64,000 nucleotides of DNA from Pyrus communis (taxonomy: Eukaryota > Streptophyta > Magnoliopsida > Rosales > Rosaceae). Position numbers and translations under genes: made by a program. The notes under the pieces are model-generated. The model saw only the letters and a program-made list of their open reading frames with translations, was not told the origin of the DNA and did not search any database. Below are positions 34,361-46,750 of this stretch, one piece after another (positions within the stretch are counted from its first letter, which is position 1; every line of letters begins with the position of its first letter). The stretch is taken from positions 35,260,453-35,324,452 of the forward strand of contig NC_084804.1 in the NCBI RefSeq assembly GCF_963583255.1, given 5' to 3'.

Positions 34361-37104
34361 TCACTGCGAAGAACTGAAAGATGCAATTGCATCCATTTCT
34401 TCTTGCAAAAGAAGGGCATCAATAAATACATCCAGATTCTCTCCCTGCATCACATCATTTATCGAATGATGAGTGATGCCAACACGGTGATCCGTTACAC
34501 GTCCTTGAGGAAAATTGTATGTACGGATGCGTTCAGATCTATCCCCACTACCAATCTGTTCAATGTGTTGAGCGCCATAAATCAATATTGAAAGCAAAGC
34601 CAAACCAAATTGTATCAACTAAAATTCATCATATCATGCGTACCTGTTGAGATCGAAGTTTTGTTCGATTGGCGTGAAGTCTAGACCTCTCTATCTCATA
34701 AAGCTTTGCACACAACACCTTAAGTGCCTTGGCTTTGTTCTACAAGGACCCCCAAAATTGGAAACGAGAAATATAGTAAAGAACAAGGACTACAAGAAGA
34801 AAAATAAATAAATACCAAAAAAGATAATTAGCCTGTACGTTATCAGAATGCTCACGTAATGGAGGTCAACAATCATACATTGTACATCACGGATGTTGCA
34901 AAAGAATTCAATGAATGAGTATGATTACAAAAAAAGTTGCCCATGCCCACTTTGACCTATAAATATTTGTGACATCATTTAGGCATGGGTGCTTCAGAGA
35001 AGGCGGGGTACGTTGGGAGAACAATTTGTGAAATTTTCAAGTTTCAGGCTACGATGAATGTCAGCTTAGGGGTTTTAGGGTTTAGGGAATAAAAGAAGGA
35101 CATACGAATTTGTAGTTCTCCATCTAATTTGCTAAAGTGACCAACAATGTTTAGAATAAGTTATTGCCGGTGAAAAAATGATATAGTAACAGATGATATA
35201 CATTTATAATTTTATACATAGTTCAGGAAAAAACTCCTATTGTATTTCACTAGATTTTTCTAATAAAACTGTACTAGGAAAATTATCAACTCCAAATAAC
35301 AAAAGAAAAAAGAATCTTAAGCTCAAGGATACAAAAACTATAATTTAGCTGAAAAAGGTTTTGGTAATACCATATGTTGGGATCGCTCGTCTTGTATGGC
35401 TACAGTCATGCCAGTTGGAATATGAGTTATTCTAACAGCACTGTTAGTTGTATTTGCATGTTGACCACCTGAACCACCAGATCTATACGTGTCAATTCTC
35501 AAATCTTCGTTCCTCAGGTGGACATCTACCTGCAGCAATCCCATATACATATGGTCAGAAAAAATAATATCATTTTGAAAGCAAAATCACAAATAACCAA
35601 AACGTCCGGATGTCAAACAGTGAATACAAGAAACTTATGTCGATAGATAAATGTTAGATTCAGTCTTCCAACTAAAAAGGTTAGCACGTAGAACCTCATC
35701 AGCTTGAGGAAGGATAGCAACAGAAACAGCACTAGTGTGAATACGTCCAGACTTCTCTGTCACAGGAACTCGCTGCCAAAACAACATAGTCAGTATTTTT
35801 GCGGGCAACTGTAAGTACTGCATTGAGCAGGTGGGAGGCAAACCTGTACTCTGTGAACCCCACTCTCAAATTTAAGTTTCCCATAAACATCAGCTCCTGA
35901 GATCGCTGCAGTAGCTTCCTGGAAAGACGTTATGATTAGCACGTAGCATTGCATACATTAGGTGTTTAAAGCATCGAGCTCAAACTGGGTCTGTTGAAAT
36001 GCGTGAGTTAAAATCAGACATCACACCTTATATCCTTTAAGATCAGACTCAGTTATATCCACCACTTCAAACTTCCAGCCTTTCTTTTGTGAGAATCTAT
36101 CATACCTGTGGTTATTTGTTATACGCACAAGATGAGACTCTCGACAGAAAATGCATACAAGAACTTACAACTATTTATACAAACTTACATTTTAAATATG
36201 TCCATTGCAAACAAAGAAGCCTCGTCCCCACCAGTTCCTAATGAAATCTTTTGTCATATAAAAAATAAAAAAATAAAAGACATACAATGGAATAAAAATT
36301 TGTTGGGCAGGTGCTTAATACCTGCTCTGACCTCTAATATGCAATCCCTCTCATCAGCATCATCCTTAGGAAGCAGGGACTTGAGCAACAAATTGTGCAG
36401 CCTTCTTTCTTCGTGGATGGCTTGATCCAATTCGGTAGTTACCATATCAAGCATGTCTTTTTCTTGAGAACATTCATCGATGAGAGTCCTCAAACCATTA
36501 ATCTCCTACAGAGTAGAGAAGCAAACAAATGATTTAGTTCTGTCTGCACAAGGATAACAGTTTATGTTGAAGGTTTTGTTCTAATGTCAGTACCTTGGTT
36601 GTGGCTCTTAGACGACTTATAAGGTCCATGGAAGTGCTGAGTTTCCGTAGCTCCTTGTTTGCCCTTGCATACTCTTCTGCCGAGGCATCAGGCTATCTTC
36701 AAGCAAAAGGTCCAACACCATTTCAATTCCAAAATTTGTTTTTTGTTCTTAAGTCAAACACTACATATAACTATAATTCGGCAAACACAGAGTCAACGAC
36801 ATAGGTAAACCTGGTTAATGAGATTGTGAAGAAAACCACTCCTCTGCTCGATATGCGATAACCTTTGCTCCATGATCTTAATAAGTTTCGGAGATAAATC
36901 AGGCTCCAATTCTGCTCATTTTTTTTTTCATTTATATAAAAGTAAAACTAAATTAAACATAAAGAAAGCAACATCGAAGAAGAAAGTATCACTGCTAACA
37001 GAAACAGCAAACGAACCCGTTGAGAATGAACGAAGAATTCGAAAAGGATGGGAAAAGGCAGCCACTGCTGGTCGGACCAAATTACGCCACACTCGGCTTC
37101 TCAT
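34361..37104 (-). CDS. Mitochondrial-type peptide chain release factor 1
   Basis: Eleven minus-strand exons join in phase: 37104-37017, 36911-36811, 36692-36594, 36505-36322, 36237-36189, 36105-36027, 35918-35844, 35772-35695, 35529-35371, 34739-34644 and 34555-34361, about 400 residues. The N-terminus [21 protein letters not shown] is an Arg/Ser-rich presequence. A coiled PCRF domain follows. The stop-codon reading tripeptide is PVT in [15 protein letters not shown] (about 228-230). The catalytic GGQ is in [12 protein letters not shown] (272-274). [14 protein letters not shown] is the RF1 C-terminal signature. It hydrolyses peptidyl-tRNA at UAA/UAG. It is closer to bacterial RF1 than to chloroplast APG3, hence mitochondrial. 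The exon 1 donor is ambiguous: 36993 also keeps phase. Confidence 0.92.
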
Positions 37105-37144
37105 TGTTACACTCCCTTCCAGAAACCCCTCCCCTTTAGTATGA

Positions 37145-37670
37145 ACAAATCCAAACGAAAGTAGCAGTAAATCTGAAATTCGAATAACACAAGAACACTA
37201 CAACGAATTAAGACAGTTTAAGGAGAGATTAAATTTTACAACAAAAAAGGTACAATTTCAAGAATTCATAATCTCCGTGCCAACCAACAATTGCTAATTA
37301 ATTAACCCACGGAATTTCCGGAAATGAAATTAATAAAAAAAACAAAAAGATTAAGAAAAGTAACAAAAAGAAGCACCTATGACTGAAAGCAAAAGAAGCA
37401 AATGATAAAATCAGCTTAGCTTGTGGGAAAGTGCTTGCGTTGCGACTTGCGACTTGCGACTTGCGAGTGATTGAGTTGAGTTGTTGTATTGCACTGTCTA
37501 GTTTGTAAAGAAAGGCAAATTAGAAGACGAAGCCGTGGGCTCGATTAAGACCAGGAAGGAACAGGCAGGAAGGAACAAGCAGTGGGCTTAAGCTTAACCT
37601 AGGTTACTGTTTGGTCCACACGAGTGGGCTCGACTAATTGACATTTTTTTAGTCAAAAGAAATAAAAAAA

Positions 37671-37713
<43 letters not shown>

Positions 37714-38376
37714 CACTTTTATATGTTTTTAGGAGGTGGACTCCTTTAGTCAACGAGGGAAAGATAAATGAGATTTCAAATTTACAACCCTCCCCTGAAA
37801 TGGAACTTATGTTTACATTTTTTCGAAAACATAAAATGAGATGTAAATGTGGTTTATACGTCACAAATTTGTATCTTTTTATTGGACCATTGGGAAATCG
37901 GACACGTAGTGGGCACAACATACCCGATAATTCCAAGAATATCTCGTTTTTGTCTAAACTCGTTTCTCTTTTCTTTCTCAGGGAACATCACATTCATAGA
38001 TCCGAGATCCGCATCTATGAATTGGAAGGGCCGAATGGTCCATCCATTCTCTTTCTTCGTAAGTTTTACAATGACTTTTTTGGTTTTTTTTTGTTTTTAA
38101 AACTTGTCAATAATGTAGATTGCGCAGAGCTAGCTATTGGAAATTTTGAGAATTTAGCTTTTCTGATGAGAATAACATAGTGAAAATTGTAGAATATAAA
38201 TCAGAGGCAGCAGGCTGGTCTGGCATGTCTGCTATGTGCTGTGTTTTTGTATTTGCTTATTATCCTCTTCAACGAAATTGATCGGAAATTCTATAATGCT
38301 CTGGAGTATCGGAAATTCCTATACTGGCATGAGCACTAGCTTGAGCACCATTAGTAGACCAAAGTGAATGCAGCCG
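37145..38376. other. RF1 5' flank and spacer
   Basis: Upstream region of the RF1 gene. GACTTGC is repeated three times near 37440-37466, and an AT microsatellite lies at 37675-37710. Open frames around 37800-38180 have no recognisable family. Confidence 0.4.
37675..37710. repeat. AT microsatellite
   Basis: About 18 AT units in the spacer upstream of RF1. Confidence 0.9.
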
Positions 38377-38590
38377 CATCACCCGGGGGATAGTCTGAAA
38401 TTCTGGGTGTCGATAAACCCATGGAAACCATACAAGCAGTATTATGCGAGGCCTTGTCTTGCCCAGACATCTGTGAGCCAAAAACCATGTGTCAGTGACA
38501 AGAATCCTAACAAAACTTAACTGTGAAAAAGTTGCAAATGCTGGTCTGCCAATAATCACAGAAAGGCACCCCACATAAAGTGATCTAACA
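38377..38590. repeat. Duplicated segment, copy A
   Basis: Matches 45984-46287 in the same orientation: GGTGTCGATAAACCCATGGA, AGTATTATGCG, GGCCTTGTCTTGCC, CTGTGAGCCAAAAACCATG, AATGCTGGTCTGC, ATCACAGAAAGGCACC. The other copy has about 85 extra bases after ACCCATGGA. A minus-strand frame of about 100 codons covers it but is not conserved in the second copy. Function unknown. Confidence 0.8.
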
Positions 38591-39384
38591 TCACTGTCAT
38601 TGGATCATAACAGCAACACTGTAAATAACCAGGTTGCTATGGTGAAATAACAGAACTTCCAGACAATTAATCGAGACAGGGTCACGGTATCCCAAGATGT
38701 TAAAGCAAACCAAACCCAGGCCAAGCGCCTAGATTACCTAAGTTGAATGGCAACATACCATAAAAATCTCATAAAAATTATCAAAACCAACAAGGAATTC
38801 AACCAAAAAAGAGAGATCAAGGAACCATTTAAGGGAGCTTCTACTAGAGATTCGGTGAATTTGAGCAAATAATAGTTTTCTCTCTGGATATACTCTTTAA
38901 AGAAATTGAAAAGAAAGTGAAATATATATATATATATATATATATTCACAAACAAATAATGTGAAACGAATTATGAAAATATTAAAGGACCTGACCTCTG
39001 TATACGCTGGATTTTGAGCGGGTGGACTGGTGGATTTGACTTCCGTAGATCGCAGGCAGAACCCTAGCTCAAAATGACATAGTAAAATGCAGACAAAAAG
39101 AACCTTCTGCTTTGCTTGATGAGACTCTGGTTTATATTGTCTAACACTGTGACCAGCTCAAAATCAACCTTGTCTTCAGCAATAAGTCATGGACACGACA
39201 TTCCTAATACTCAGCCTTGTGACAAGCCCTATCAAGTTGACACTGGCTCAAATGATCAACAGCAATCATGGGAAAAAAATTCAGTATCAACAGCATCTGC
39301 ATGAACCATTCACAACTGAACCATGATCCATCGAGCATGCTGGCAAATCAGGCACAACCAGTGTGGTTTACTTCTGCTCGTTTG
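38591..39384. other. 3' flank of the DYW PPR gene
   Basis: No separate gene seen. An AT microsatellite lies at about 38923-38944. Because the PPR gene reads leftward, part of this may be its 3' untranslated region. Confidence 0.4.
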
Positions 39385-41658
39385 TTACCAGTAGTCATTG
39401 CAAGAGCATATTCCATCATTAAAGTGGTGGAACCGGTTTGAGTCTCTCACAAAAATCTCTTTCTGAAGTAGATTTGATGCTAACTTCATGAAGTTATGGC
39501 AGTCCACGCAGATTCTTATGTTCTTCATTATTTTTATAGCAGTCCGACCACAATTTGAACTACCTTCATTCATAATAGCAAATACTAAAGCTAGCTTTTC
39601 ACTATGATGGTACAACTGCTCCTCTTTGTGTTCCTCTTCCACATCATGCACTGACAAGCTTGTGTCTGGAACATAACCCATTTCTCTTAACCGCACAATC
39701 AGTTCTTCTAAATTCCTGAAGATAGCGTTCCTTTCTGGATGATGTTGGCCTCCAGAGCAAAACTCATGGACCCGATTTCCAATCTCAATCCAGCTTAATC
39801 CAGGTTCCTTTTTCACTCTAGACCCTTTCATTTCCTTCCTAATTAGGCCTGCTTCACCAAATTTACCGTCAGAGCAAAACATGTTTGACATTTGTACATA
39901 ACCTAATGAATTGTCTGGTGCTAGCTCTTTCAGTCGATCTGCTGCTAACTTGGCCAACGGTGTTTTTCCATGCTTTCTACATGACCCGAGGAGTGCACTC
40001 CAGACTACAGAATCAGGCTCCATTGGCATTCGACTTAGAAGCTCCTCAGCCTCAACAATCTGTCCAGCTCGACCAAGAATATCAACCATGCAGGCGTAAT
40101 GATCAAGTTGAGGTACAATACCATATACCTCAATCATGGAGTCAAAGATGCGAGTTCCTTCTTCTACCAGTCCAGCATGGCTACAAGCACAGAGGAGAGA
40201 AACAAAGGTGGCAGGATCAGGTTGGACGTTCATACGTGAGAAGAGATGCAACGCCTCTGTAGCTTGTCCATACAAGGCATAAGCCTTAATCATTGTATTC
40301 CACGAAATGACATCACGAAGTTCAATTCCATCAAACACCTTCTTAGACAAGGAAATGGAGCCACACCTAGCATAGGCATGGATCAAGGCATTTGCAAGTA
40401 CTGTGTCACACTCAAAGCCAGCTTTGATCACTTGTGAATGAACTGCCAAGGTGTGGCGCTCGGTTGCAAGGCTTGCATAAGCTTTCAAAACAATTGAGAA
40501 AGTATACCTGTCGGGAACTAAGTTCTCACGACGCAATTGACGAAAGAGGAAGAGTGATTCTTCAGGGTCTCGCTCTGCAAAAGTTGTTATGATGCCAGTC
40601 CATGCAACAATATCCCGATGACAACTTGTCTCCAAGAAAAGCCTGTAACAGTCCGCAACATCTCCTCCAACATCTGAATAAGCTTTAACTAACGCAGTGG
40701 CAACTTCAATTTTTAATATAAGCCCGGTTCTGATCGTGAGACAGTGCAATTGGAAACAAAACTTAGAAACCACATTATCATCAAGGCCGTTGCTTCTGCA
40801 TAAGGATGAGAGGACGCTGAGAAGTGTAGCATGATCAAACCCAATTCCGTCAAGGTACATTTGTATGAAAAGATGAATAGCTTGAGCCCCAAGTCCGCGA
40901 TACCGGTACCCTGCAATCATTGAATTCCAAGATATAAGATTCCGGAACTCCATGCTCTTAAACACATTCCACGCCTCGTCTTTACTAGCATCATAAACAC
41001 CTCCAGGATTACAAATCTTGCCGTACAGAGTAATAAGAGCATTTGCAACGTAAACACAAGCATCCAAAGACATTTTCAAAGCAAGCGCATGTACCTGCTG
41101 ACCATAAACACCGTCACTCTCCGGGAGTGAGCTGAGCACGCTGGTGAAAGCAAATTCGTTGGGGCGGTGATGAACCAACATGCCAGCAAATAAACTCAAA
41201 CACCTTTGGGGTTGCCCGCATAGGGCGTACCCGGAAATGAGAGCGGTCCAAGAGACAAGGTTTCTACTGGGCATTCCATCAAACAGTTGGTGGGCGTAGT
41301 CCAAGTGACCAAATTTGGCATACATATTGATGAGGTGGTTGGTGACAAAGAGGTCGGGTGGGTGGATGGGGTTGTGGGCGATCATGTAACGGTGCAAAGA
41401 GAGGCCGTCTTGGAGGCGGCGGTGGCGGGCACAGGCGTGGAAGAGAGTGGCGTAGGTTTGGGGGCAGTGATGTGGTGGGGGATGAAGGGAGTAGAAGAGT
41501 GAGAGCGCTTCCTGGAGGTGGCCGCGGGTGGCGAGAACCCGCACCTGACCGAGCAGATCATTATCATTGGTTTGCACGTCGAGCAGGGTGAAAGATGAGG
41601 TGAAGGTTGTCCGATGAGAGATGCGAGACGCGAGGGTGAGAGCACATGGGCGTAACAT
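39385..41658 (-). CDS. PLS-DYW pentatricopeptide repeat protein
   Basis: An intronless gene of 757 residues from the preferred start, or 784 from an upstream in-frame ATG at 41739. The internal Met begins MLRPCALTLASRISHRTTF, a typical basic/hydroxylated mitochondrial presequence, while the longer start adds a Gly-rich stretch. P, L and S motifs follow (NHLINMYAKFGHLDYAHQLF, VSWTALISGYALCG, CSHAGLVEEG). Then come E and E+ motifs (PGLSWIEIGNRVHEF) and a full DYW domain. That domain has the deaminase signature HSEKLA, a CVDCH zinc motif and the terminal Asp-Tyr-Trp. Such proteins bind organelle RNA and perform C-to-U editing. It resembles Arabidopsis At1g71420, which as I recall neighbours SCYL2B. 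Confidence 0.93.
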   Translation of the reverse strand: MLRPCALTLASRISHRTTFTSSFTLLDVQTNDNDLLGQVRVLATRGHLQEALSLFYSLHPPPHHCPQTYATLFHACARHRRLQDGLSLHRYMIAHNPIHPPDLFVTNHLINMYAKFGHLDYAHQLFDGMPSRNLVSWTALISGYALCGQPQRCLSLFAGMLVHHRPNEFAFTSVLSSLPESDGVYGQQVHALALKMSLDACVYVANALITLYGKICNPGGVYDASKDEAWNVFKSMEFRNLISWNSMIAGYRYRGLGAQAIHLFIQMYLDGIGFDHATLLSVLSSLCRSNGLDDNVVSKFCFQLHCLTIRTGLILKIEVATALVKAYSDVGGDVADCYRLFLETSCHRDIVAWTGIITTFAERDPEESLFLFRQLRRENLVPDRYTFSIVLKAYASLATERHTLAVHSQVIKAGFECDTVLANALIHAYARCGSISLSKKVFDGIELRDVISWNTMIKAYALYGQATEALHLFSRMNVQPDPATFVSLLCACSHAGLVEEGTRIFDSMIEVYGIVPQLDHYACMVDILGRAGQIVEAEELLSRMPMEPDSVVWSALLGSCRKHGKTPLAKLAADRLKELAPDNSLGYVQMSNMFCSDGKFGEAGLIRKEMKGSRVKKEPGLSWIEIGNRVHEFCSGGQHHPERNAIFRNLEELIVRLREMGYVPDTSLSVHDVEEEHKEEQLYHHSEKLALVFAIMNEGSSNCGRTAIKIMKNIRICVDCHNFMKLASNLLQKEIFVRDSNRFHHFNDGICSCNDYW

Positions 41659-41739
41659 GACACTTGCTCGTGTGCGGCTTCCTCCTTGACCTCGACCTCC
41701 CAAGTAGTCAGCAAAGCCACTGACGGCACCGACAAGCAA

Positions 41740-43570
41740 GCTCCTTGTCCGTTGTTATTGGGTTGGATTATTATGATGACATCCTATTCCGTTAGTTAGT
41801 CCGATCAGTGTCTTGCTGGAATGTATGCATAATTGCACTACTTTTGCACCCAATGTGGTCAGGAAAACGTTACAAGAACCTTGAAACCGCAACCACCATT
41901 GATCATGTCCCATAATTATTCTTTGCTTAAAAGCTTACGGTTGTTATAAATAGGCAAAATATCATACTATTTAGTTTCGTAATTATAACACTAAAGGATT
42001 GCAAAAAGTGAAATGATATTATTGTTTTCACTTCTTTCCTTTGCTATGTATTGTAATCACATACAGAATGCTCTTTATATAGAATCACATTCATGACAAA
42101 CCAAAAAGTGAAATGATTGCTCTTTTTGAAAACTTCACACAACAACAATTACATTACTATTACCCTTTTGAAAACATCACATAACAATTACATTACTGTA
42201 GACATTCATTCTCACAATTTTACAACAACGGTGCGATAAAAGTGTAGCATCAGGTTTTACTGATTGAAAATAGTTACAGGGATGGATGATAATGCTTTCC
42301 TTGGTTCACCTGTACCAATAAAGACTCGCCATCAAGATTGGAGAACCTGCCACATCAAGTTCAATATAACATCTTAACAAACATCCTATCATTGTGCTGT
42401 CATCAAATAACATAGTCATTTGTACGAGAGAGAAGCATCGTATGTAAACGATACTTCTTCTAGTGACATAAGCGTGCGCATGTTATGCACGGGTTAAGGA
42501 CGTGTTTTTCTACCATTCTACGTAATCCTCTTCTGATTAAAAAGGAATGCATGAGCACATCTGGTACACTCATGTGAATGCATGCTTTGACATCCAAAAT
42601 CCAAAATCAACAGCATGCGGTCAGGGAGTGACACCACACATGTTGTCTGATAATTGCCCATTCTACCTTTTCAACGCATTTGCAGGCAACCTACCATAAA
42701 GCCTCTCTGCAAAGTGGGGCTGCCACGAGCACACGGGAGCCCTATCCATTTCATTTGTAACGCCAGTAAATGCTTTTTACTCCAATCGTGCCAGGGAGTG
42801 ACACCATGCCTCCGGCAGCGGAAGAGAGGAGGGAGAAAGAATAATGCTAGAGAACCCACACATATGCACCGCATCAAGGGCTCATTTGGTAAGTAAGATT
42901 GGATTGGAATAGATGGCTCCTGATCTCAAGGGACGTTGAAGGGAGAAATGAAAAAAATTATGACCAACTAGAGGGTAGAACATGGACAATCATGAAGGAA
43001 ACTTATCATTCCAATCCTTTCCAAAATGTTAGGACTGGAAGGGATGAGTTTTCTTCATGTCCAATTCTCTACTAATTCCTCTAAATAAACATTCACTGCT
43101 ACCTTCAATTTGCCTTAAAATTTGTGAATTATCCATTTCAATCCAATCCTCCGTACCAAACGATGCCTAATACAAACCACCACATATCCAGACCACATTA
43201 TTTAACAGGCAGGGACTACTTATCATAAGTTACTATGTTCCGTTAATACATGAATCACCTTCAACATAATGTGGTCAAAAAGTTGAAATGGACAAGAAAT
43301 TTATACTCACACCAAAAGCTCAAATTCTTAATCAACGGTAGCACTGCCTGAGAAAGCCAAAAGCTAATAAATATAAGTGAATGACCAACCCAAGTAAGAC
43401 CGTCCACCAAATACAAATAAAACAGGAAACAACACATCTGAGGCCACTCATAGTAATTGGGGTCTTCATACTTTTGTGAAGATATACAAGACAATGGTAA
43501 AAGGCTAACACAACTAATTACAGGAGATTGCATTAAGTCAAAAATCCAATGAAATAAATGAAATGAAAGT
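41740..43570. other. Intergenic, upstream of the DYW PPR gene
   Basis: No supported gene. GGGAGTGACACCA occurs twice (near 42624 and 42794). An 80-codon open frame at 42654-42896 has no recognisable family. Confidence 0.4.
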
Positions 43571-44159
43571 TGTAGACATCAAAATTTTGGTGAAATAAAT
43601 GTTAACCAATGCATTAAAATTTCAACGTTCACGTGTCACATAAATTTTACACGTATCGTGTAACTCAACGAAAAATCGAAAAAAATTGTATAAGTCATCA
43701 AATAGGACATGTGTCAACACCTGACATAAATGATTTATTTCATCTAAATATTATATTCAAAATTAGGCCTTGAAAAATTCTATAAATAGAAGCGAATTTC
43801 ATTCATTTCATTGGACCAATTCACATATACATTTCTCTACTCCCAAATTGGAAGATAATTCCCCAAATCCTTGAAGCTATGAAACTCTAAAGCTTTCAAG
43901 CATCCTACCTCCCAAATTCCTAAGATCAAGCCCTGACGACCCTTTGGATCAACAACATCAACAAATTTGCACCACTATTCATCCCTAGACCAAGCCTCGA
44001 CGACCCTTTGGATCAACATCGCATCCACAAATCTATACCCTACGAACATAGAATCAGAGGATCAAATTGTAAAAGAGATTGTAACCCCAAAATTAATACA
44101 AAATGTTATTTTGTACACGTGTTATTGTCTCATTCATCGCAGGAATATTCGTGTTTACA
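43571..44159 (+). mobile_element. Solo LTR with AAAGT duplication
   Basis: 589 bp from TGTAGACATC to GTGTTTACA (TGTA/TACA ends). The 5-mer AAAGT flanks it exactly (43566-43570 and 44160-44164). A CTATAAATAGAAG TATA-like word lies near 43780. Inside, CGACCCTTTGGATCAACA occurs twice (about 43937 and 44009). No internal domain is present. Confidence 0.85.
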
Positions 44160-44164
44160 AAAGT

Positions 44165-45983
44165 ATATCTTAAAACAGAATTAGACACAAGTAAATAGGG
44201 TAATACCAAGTTATAAACCACAGTCTAGACTTGATTACAAATAACCAAATCAGACCACCATGATTTAACACTAGTTTCATAATGCAATCAACATTGCAAG
44301 GTTCTACTCCTGTGCTTCCCACCATTCTCTCTTTATCCTTTAACAAACCAACCTAAACTTAAATTGTTTTCAACTTAAAACAATACCTCTTCACTCTTGG
44401 CATTGTCCATTCGACATGTATCTGCAACAAATATATAGCCCATATGAGAAACCAGATCCTTTACTGCTAATTTGAATACAAATACTAAATAAACAACCTA
44501 AACCCTCAAACCCCACACAAAATACGCACAAATTAACAAATGGTGCTATTTCAACAGGACCATGCTTCTACACCTAGATGCTTGGTAACCAATGAAATAT
44601 TTCATATATGGAAACTTTGGTATCCAAACCTACAGAAAAGCTACCACATCAACATCAAGGAGCTTACAGTTCCTTGATACTGTCATGGTAGTGTTTCTGT
44701 AGGTTTTGGAGCTTACAGTGCAATCACTCATTTGAGAAAAACACGGCGTCTACCATAATGTAACCTTCATATTAGTTCATTAAATTGACTATACCTAACT
44801 TCAAAACACAACCTCCATATTAGTCCATATTAGCAATCAAAATATTGAGAATGGCAGCAGCAGAAATCTAAACTCTGTTACTCTAAGTCATCCAGATCAT
44901 TTACAATACTGGAAGAAACAAACCATTTCAACTTGGACTTAAGAGTGGTGGATGAAGCATGTATAGAACAAAACTAACAAATTGTAACTACTTTGCAGAG
45001 CATAAAGGTATGGAAAAGAAGAAAATTTCACTCGTTGATCAAAGCACAATTAGACATGTTATTGCCTTTGAAAGTCTTATTGAGTTTTGTCAAGTCAGTT
45101 GGTCCGTAAGTCAGATCATAAACCAACCAGAAAATATCTAACAAGCATCATTGTGTTCTATATAGAGAATACACACTACTAATACAACAAAATATGGGAT
45201 CACGACATATAGATATTGAGCCCACATGTGACATGGATTGCATACATAGGCACATTAGACCAAATTGCGTCTCCTACTTGTTATTTAGAACACAATGTAC
45301 GAGTCTCACAATCTAAATGGAACATCAAACATTGATTTAAATGTCCATGATTATATACAAGAATTAAGAACAAATATGAAAAAAATTCCAACATTAAGAA
45401 GATAATAATGTAAAGAAGTTTTAAAGGGTTCTTTTTACGAACTATCGAATTCCAAAGTTCACCGTCAGCCCTTTGAAGATAAGCATCGTACTACTAAATA
45501 ATGAAACTACAATAACTACAACAAATAGAACTACCACTTCTCAAGTCTAAACATAGGAAGCACAACAAATATACATACCTGGGTACACCTATGAATTGGC
45601 ATACTAAGTACCGACAAAACAAACTAGTCCATTTACCCAATGCCCCAATGTGAAGTAGACTGAAATTGATAATTTATCAGAAGTACTACCCATGGAAAAG
45701 GTCTGATACCTAGACATCTTCATATTAAATTCTAGTAAGAAGAACAAGATATTTGGTTGCTCATATCGTAGCGACGTGACGTAGTGCCACTAATGGTATC
45801 CAATGTTGCCCCAATATCTCTTCGACTATCCTCATAATGGTTGCCATTGAAATGTAATCCATACCTACACCAAGGGGAGTGGGCTCTAAATAAAAAAGAA
45901 TGTTTTAGCAACCATGAAATCAAATAAGCCAATATAATTCAGTGGATACTAGTCTGAAAACGAAACAAAAGAAAAGAGAAAAC
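44165..45983. other. Intergenic, no gene seen
   Basis: AT-rich sequence with no credible coding frame. AGCTTACAGT recurs near 44664 and 44710. Nothing else recognised. Confidence 0.4.
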
Positions 45984-46287
45984 ACATCACCTGGGGGATA
46001 GTTTGGTGGATACTAGTATGAAAATCTAGGTGTCGATAAACCCATGGAATTTGGAGAGCGTTTTATACTATTAATTGGTATAGGGGCGGGCCTCAGTTTG
46101 TGAGGAAAATGGGATGTGGATGTCACCATAGAAGTAGTATTATGCGCGGCCTTGTCTTGCCTAGAGATCTGTGAGCCAAAAACCATGAGTCAGTGTCAAG
46201 AATCTAATAAAACTTAGCCTGCTGTGAAAAAGTTGGAAATGCTGGTCTGCTACCAATCACAGAAAGGCACCTCACGCAACATGAGCT
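45984..46287. repeat. Duplicated segment, copy B
   Basis: Second copy of the segment at 38377-38590, same orientation, with about 85 extra bases near 46050-46130. It stands directly left of the TNL relic. Confidence 0.8.
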
Positions 46288-46330
46288 AATAATAAATAAC
46301 CTCACTAGTCTGCCACCATTCACAGACGGA

Positions 46331-46470
46331 GAGAGTAAACATTTCAAGAGATTTCAAACTAATGGAAGGTGCAATGATCTTTACAAATTTGCAGTTTTTC
46401 ATATTTAGTAAGATGAGATTTTAGAGAAATCCAATGGATGTGTGAACCTCAACCAATCTTGTACAACCTA
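46331..46470 (-). pseudogene. Relic of a TNL leucine-rich-repeat exon
   Basis: 140 bases align with about 55045-55183, part of the LRR exon of the intact TNL gene. Shared words are ATTTGCAGTTT, GAGAAATCC and GTGAACCTCAACCAATCTTG. Substitutions and small differences break the frame. It has the same orientation as the TNL gene and stops about 50 bases before the gypsy element. Confidence 0.8.
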
Positions 46471-46521
46471 TTAAGTGTTTGTTCAAAATCTAGTCGAATA
46501 TATATCCTAGTGTGGTAGTAG

Positions 46522-46704
46522 TGTTAGGATACTTGCCAAGTGGCATGATCTTGCAATGACAGATGTGTGGTAGATGTTCAAAAGTTAGTTAGTTAGTTGG
46601 AAATACCCTATAAATAGCAAATTGTAAGGAAAGCTCAACATTCAATGAAATAATATTGTTCCTTTGTTGTGCAACCATTGAAGATGTGGAGCTAGGTTCT
46701 AACA
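46522..46704 (+). repeat. 5' LTR of the gypsy element
   Basis: 183 bp, very short for a gypsy LTR. It contains CTATAAATAGCAAATTG near 46609. The 3' LTR shares CCTACAAATAGCAAATTG and GATGTGGAGCTAGG up to position 51061. Confidence 0.85.
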
Positions 46705-46750
46705 TTGGTATTGAGCCAGTCGTTCGTTCCTCTCAATCCTTCCTTATTGT

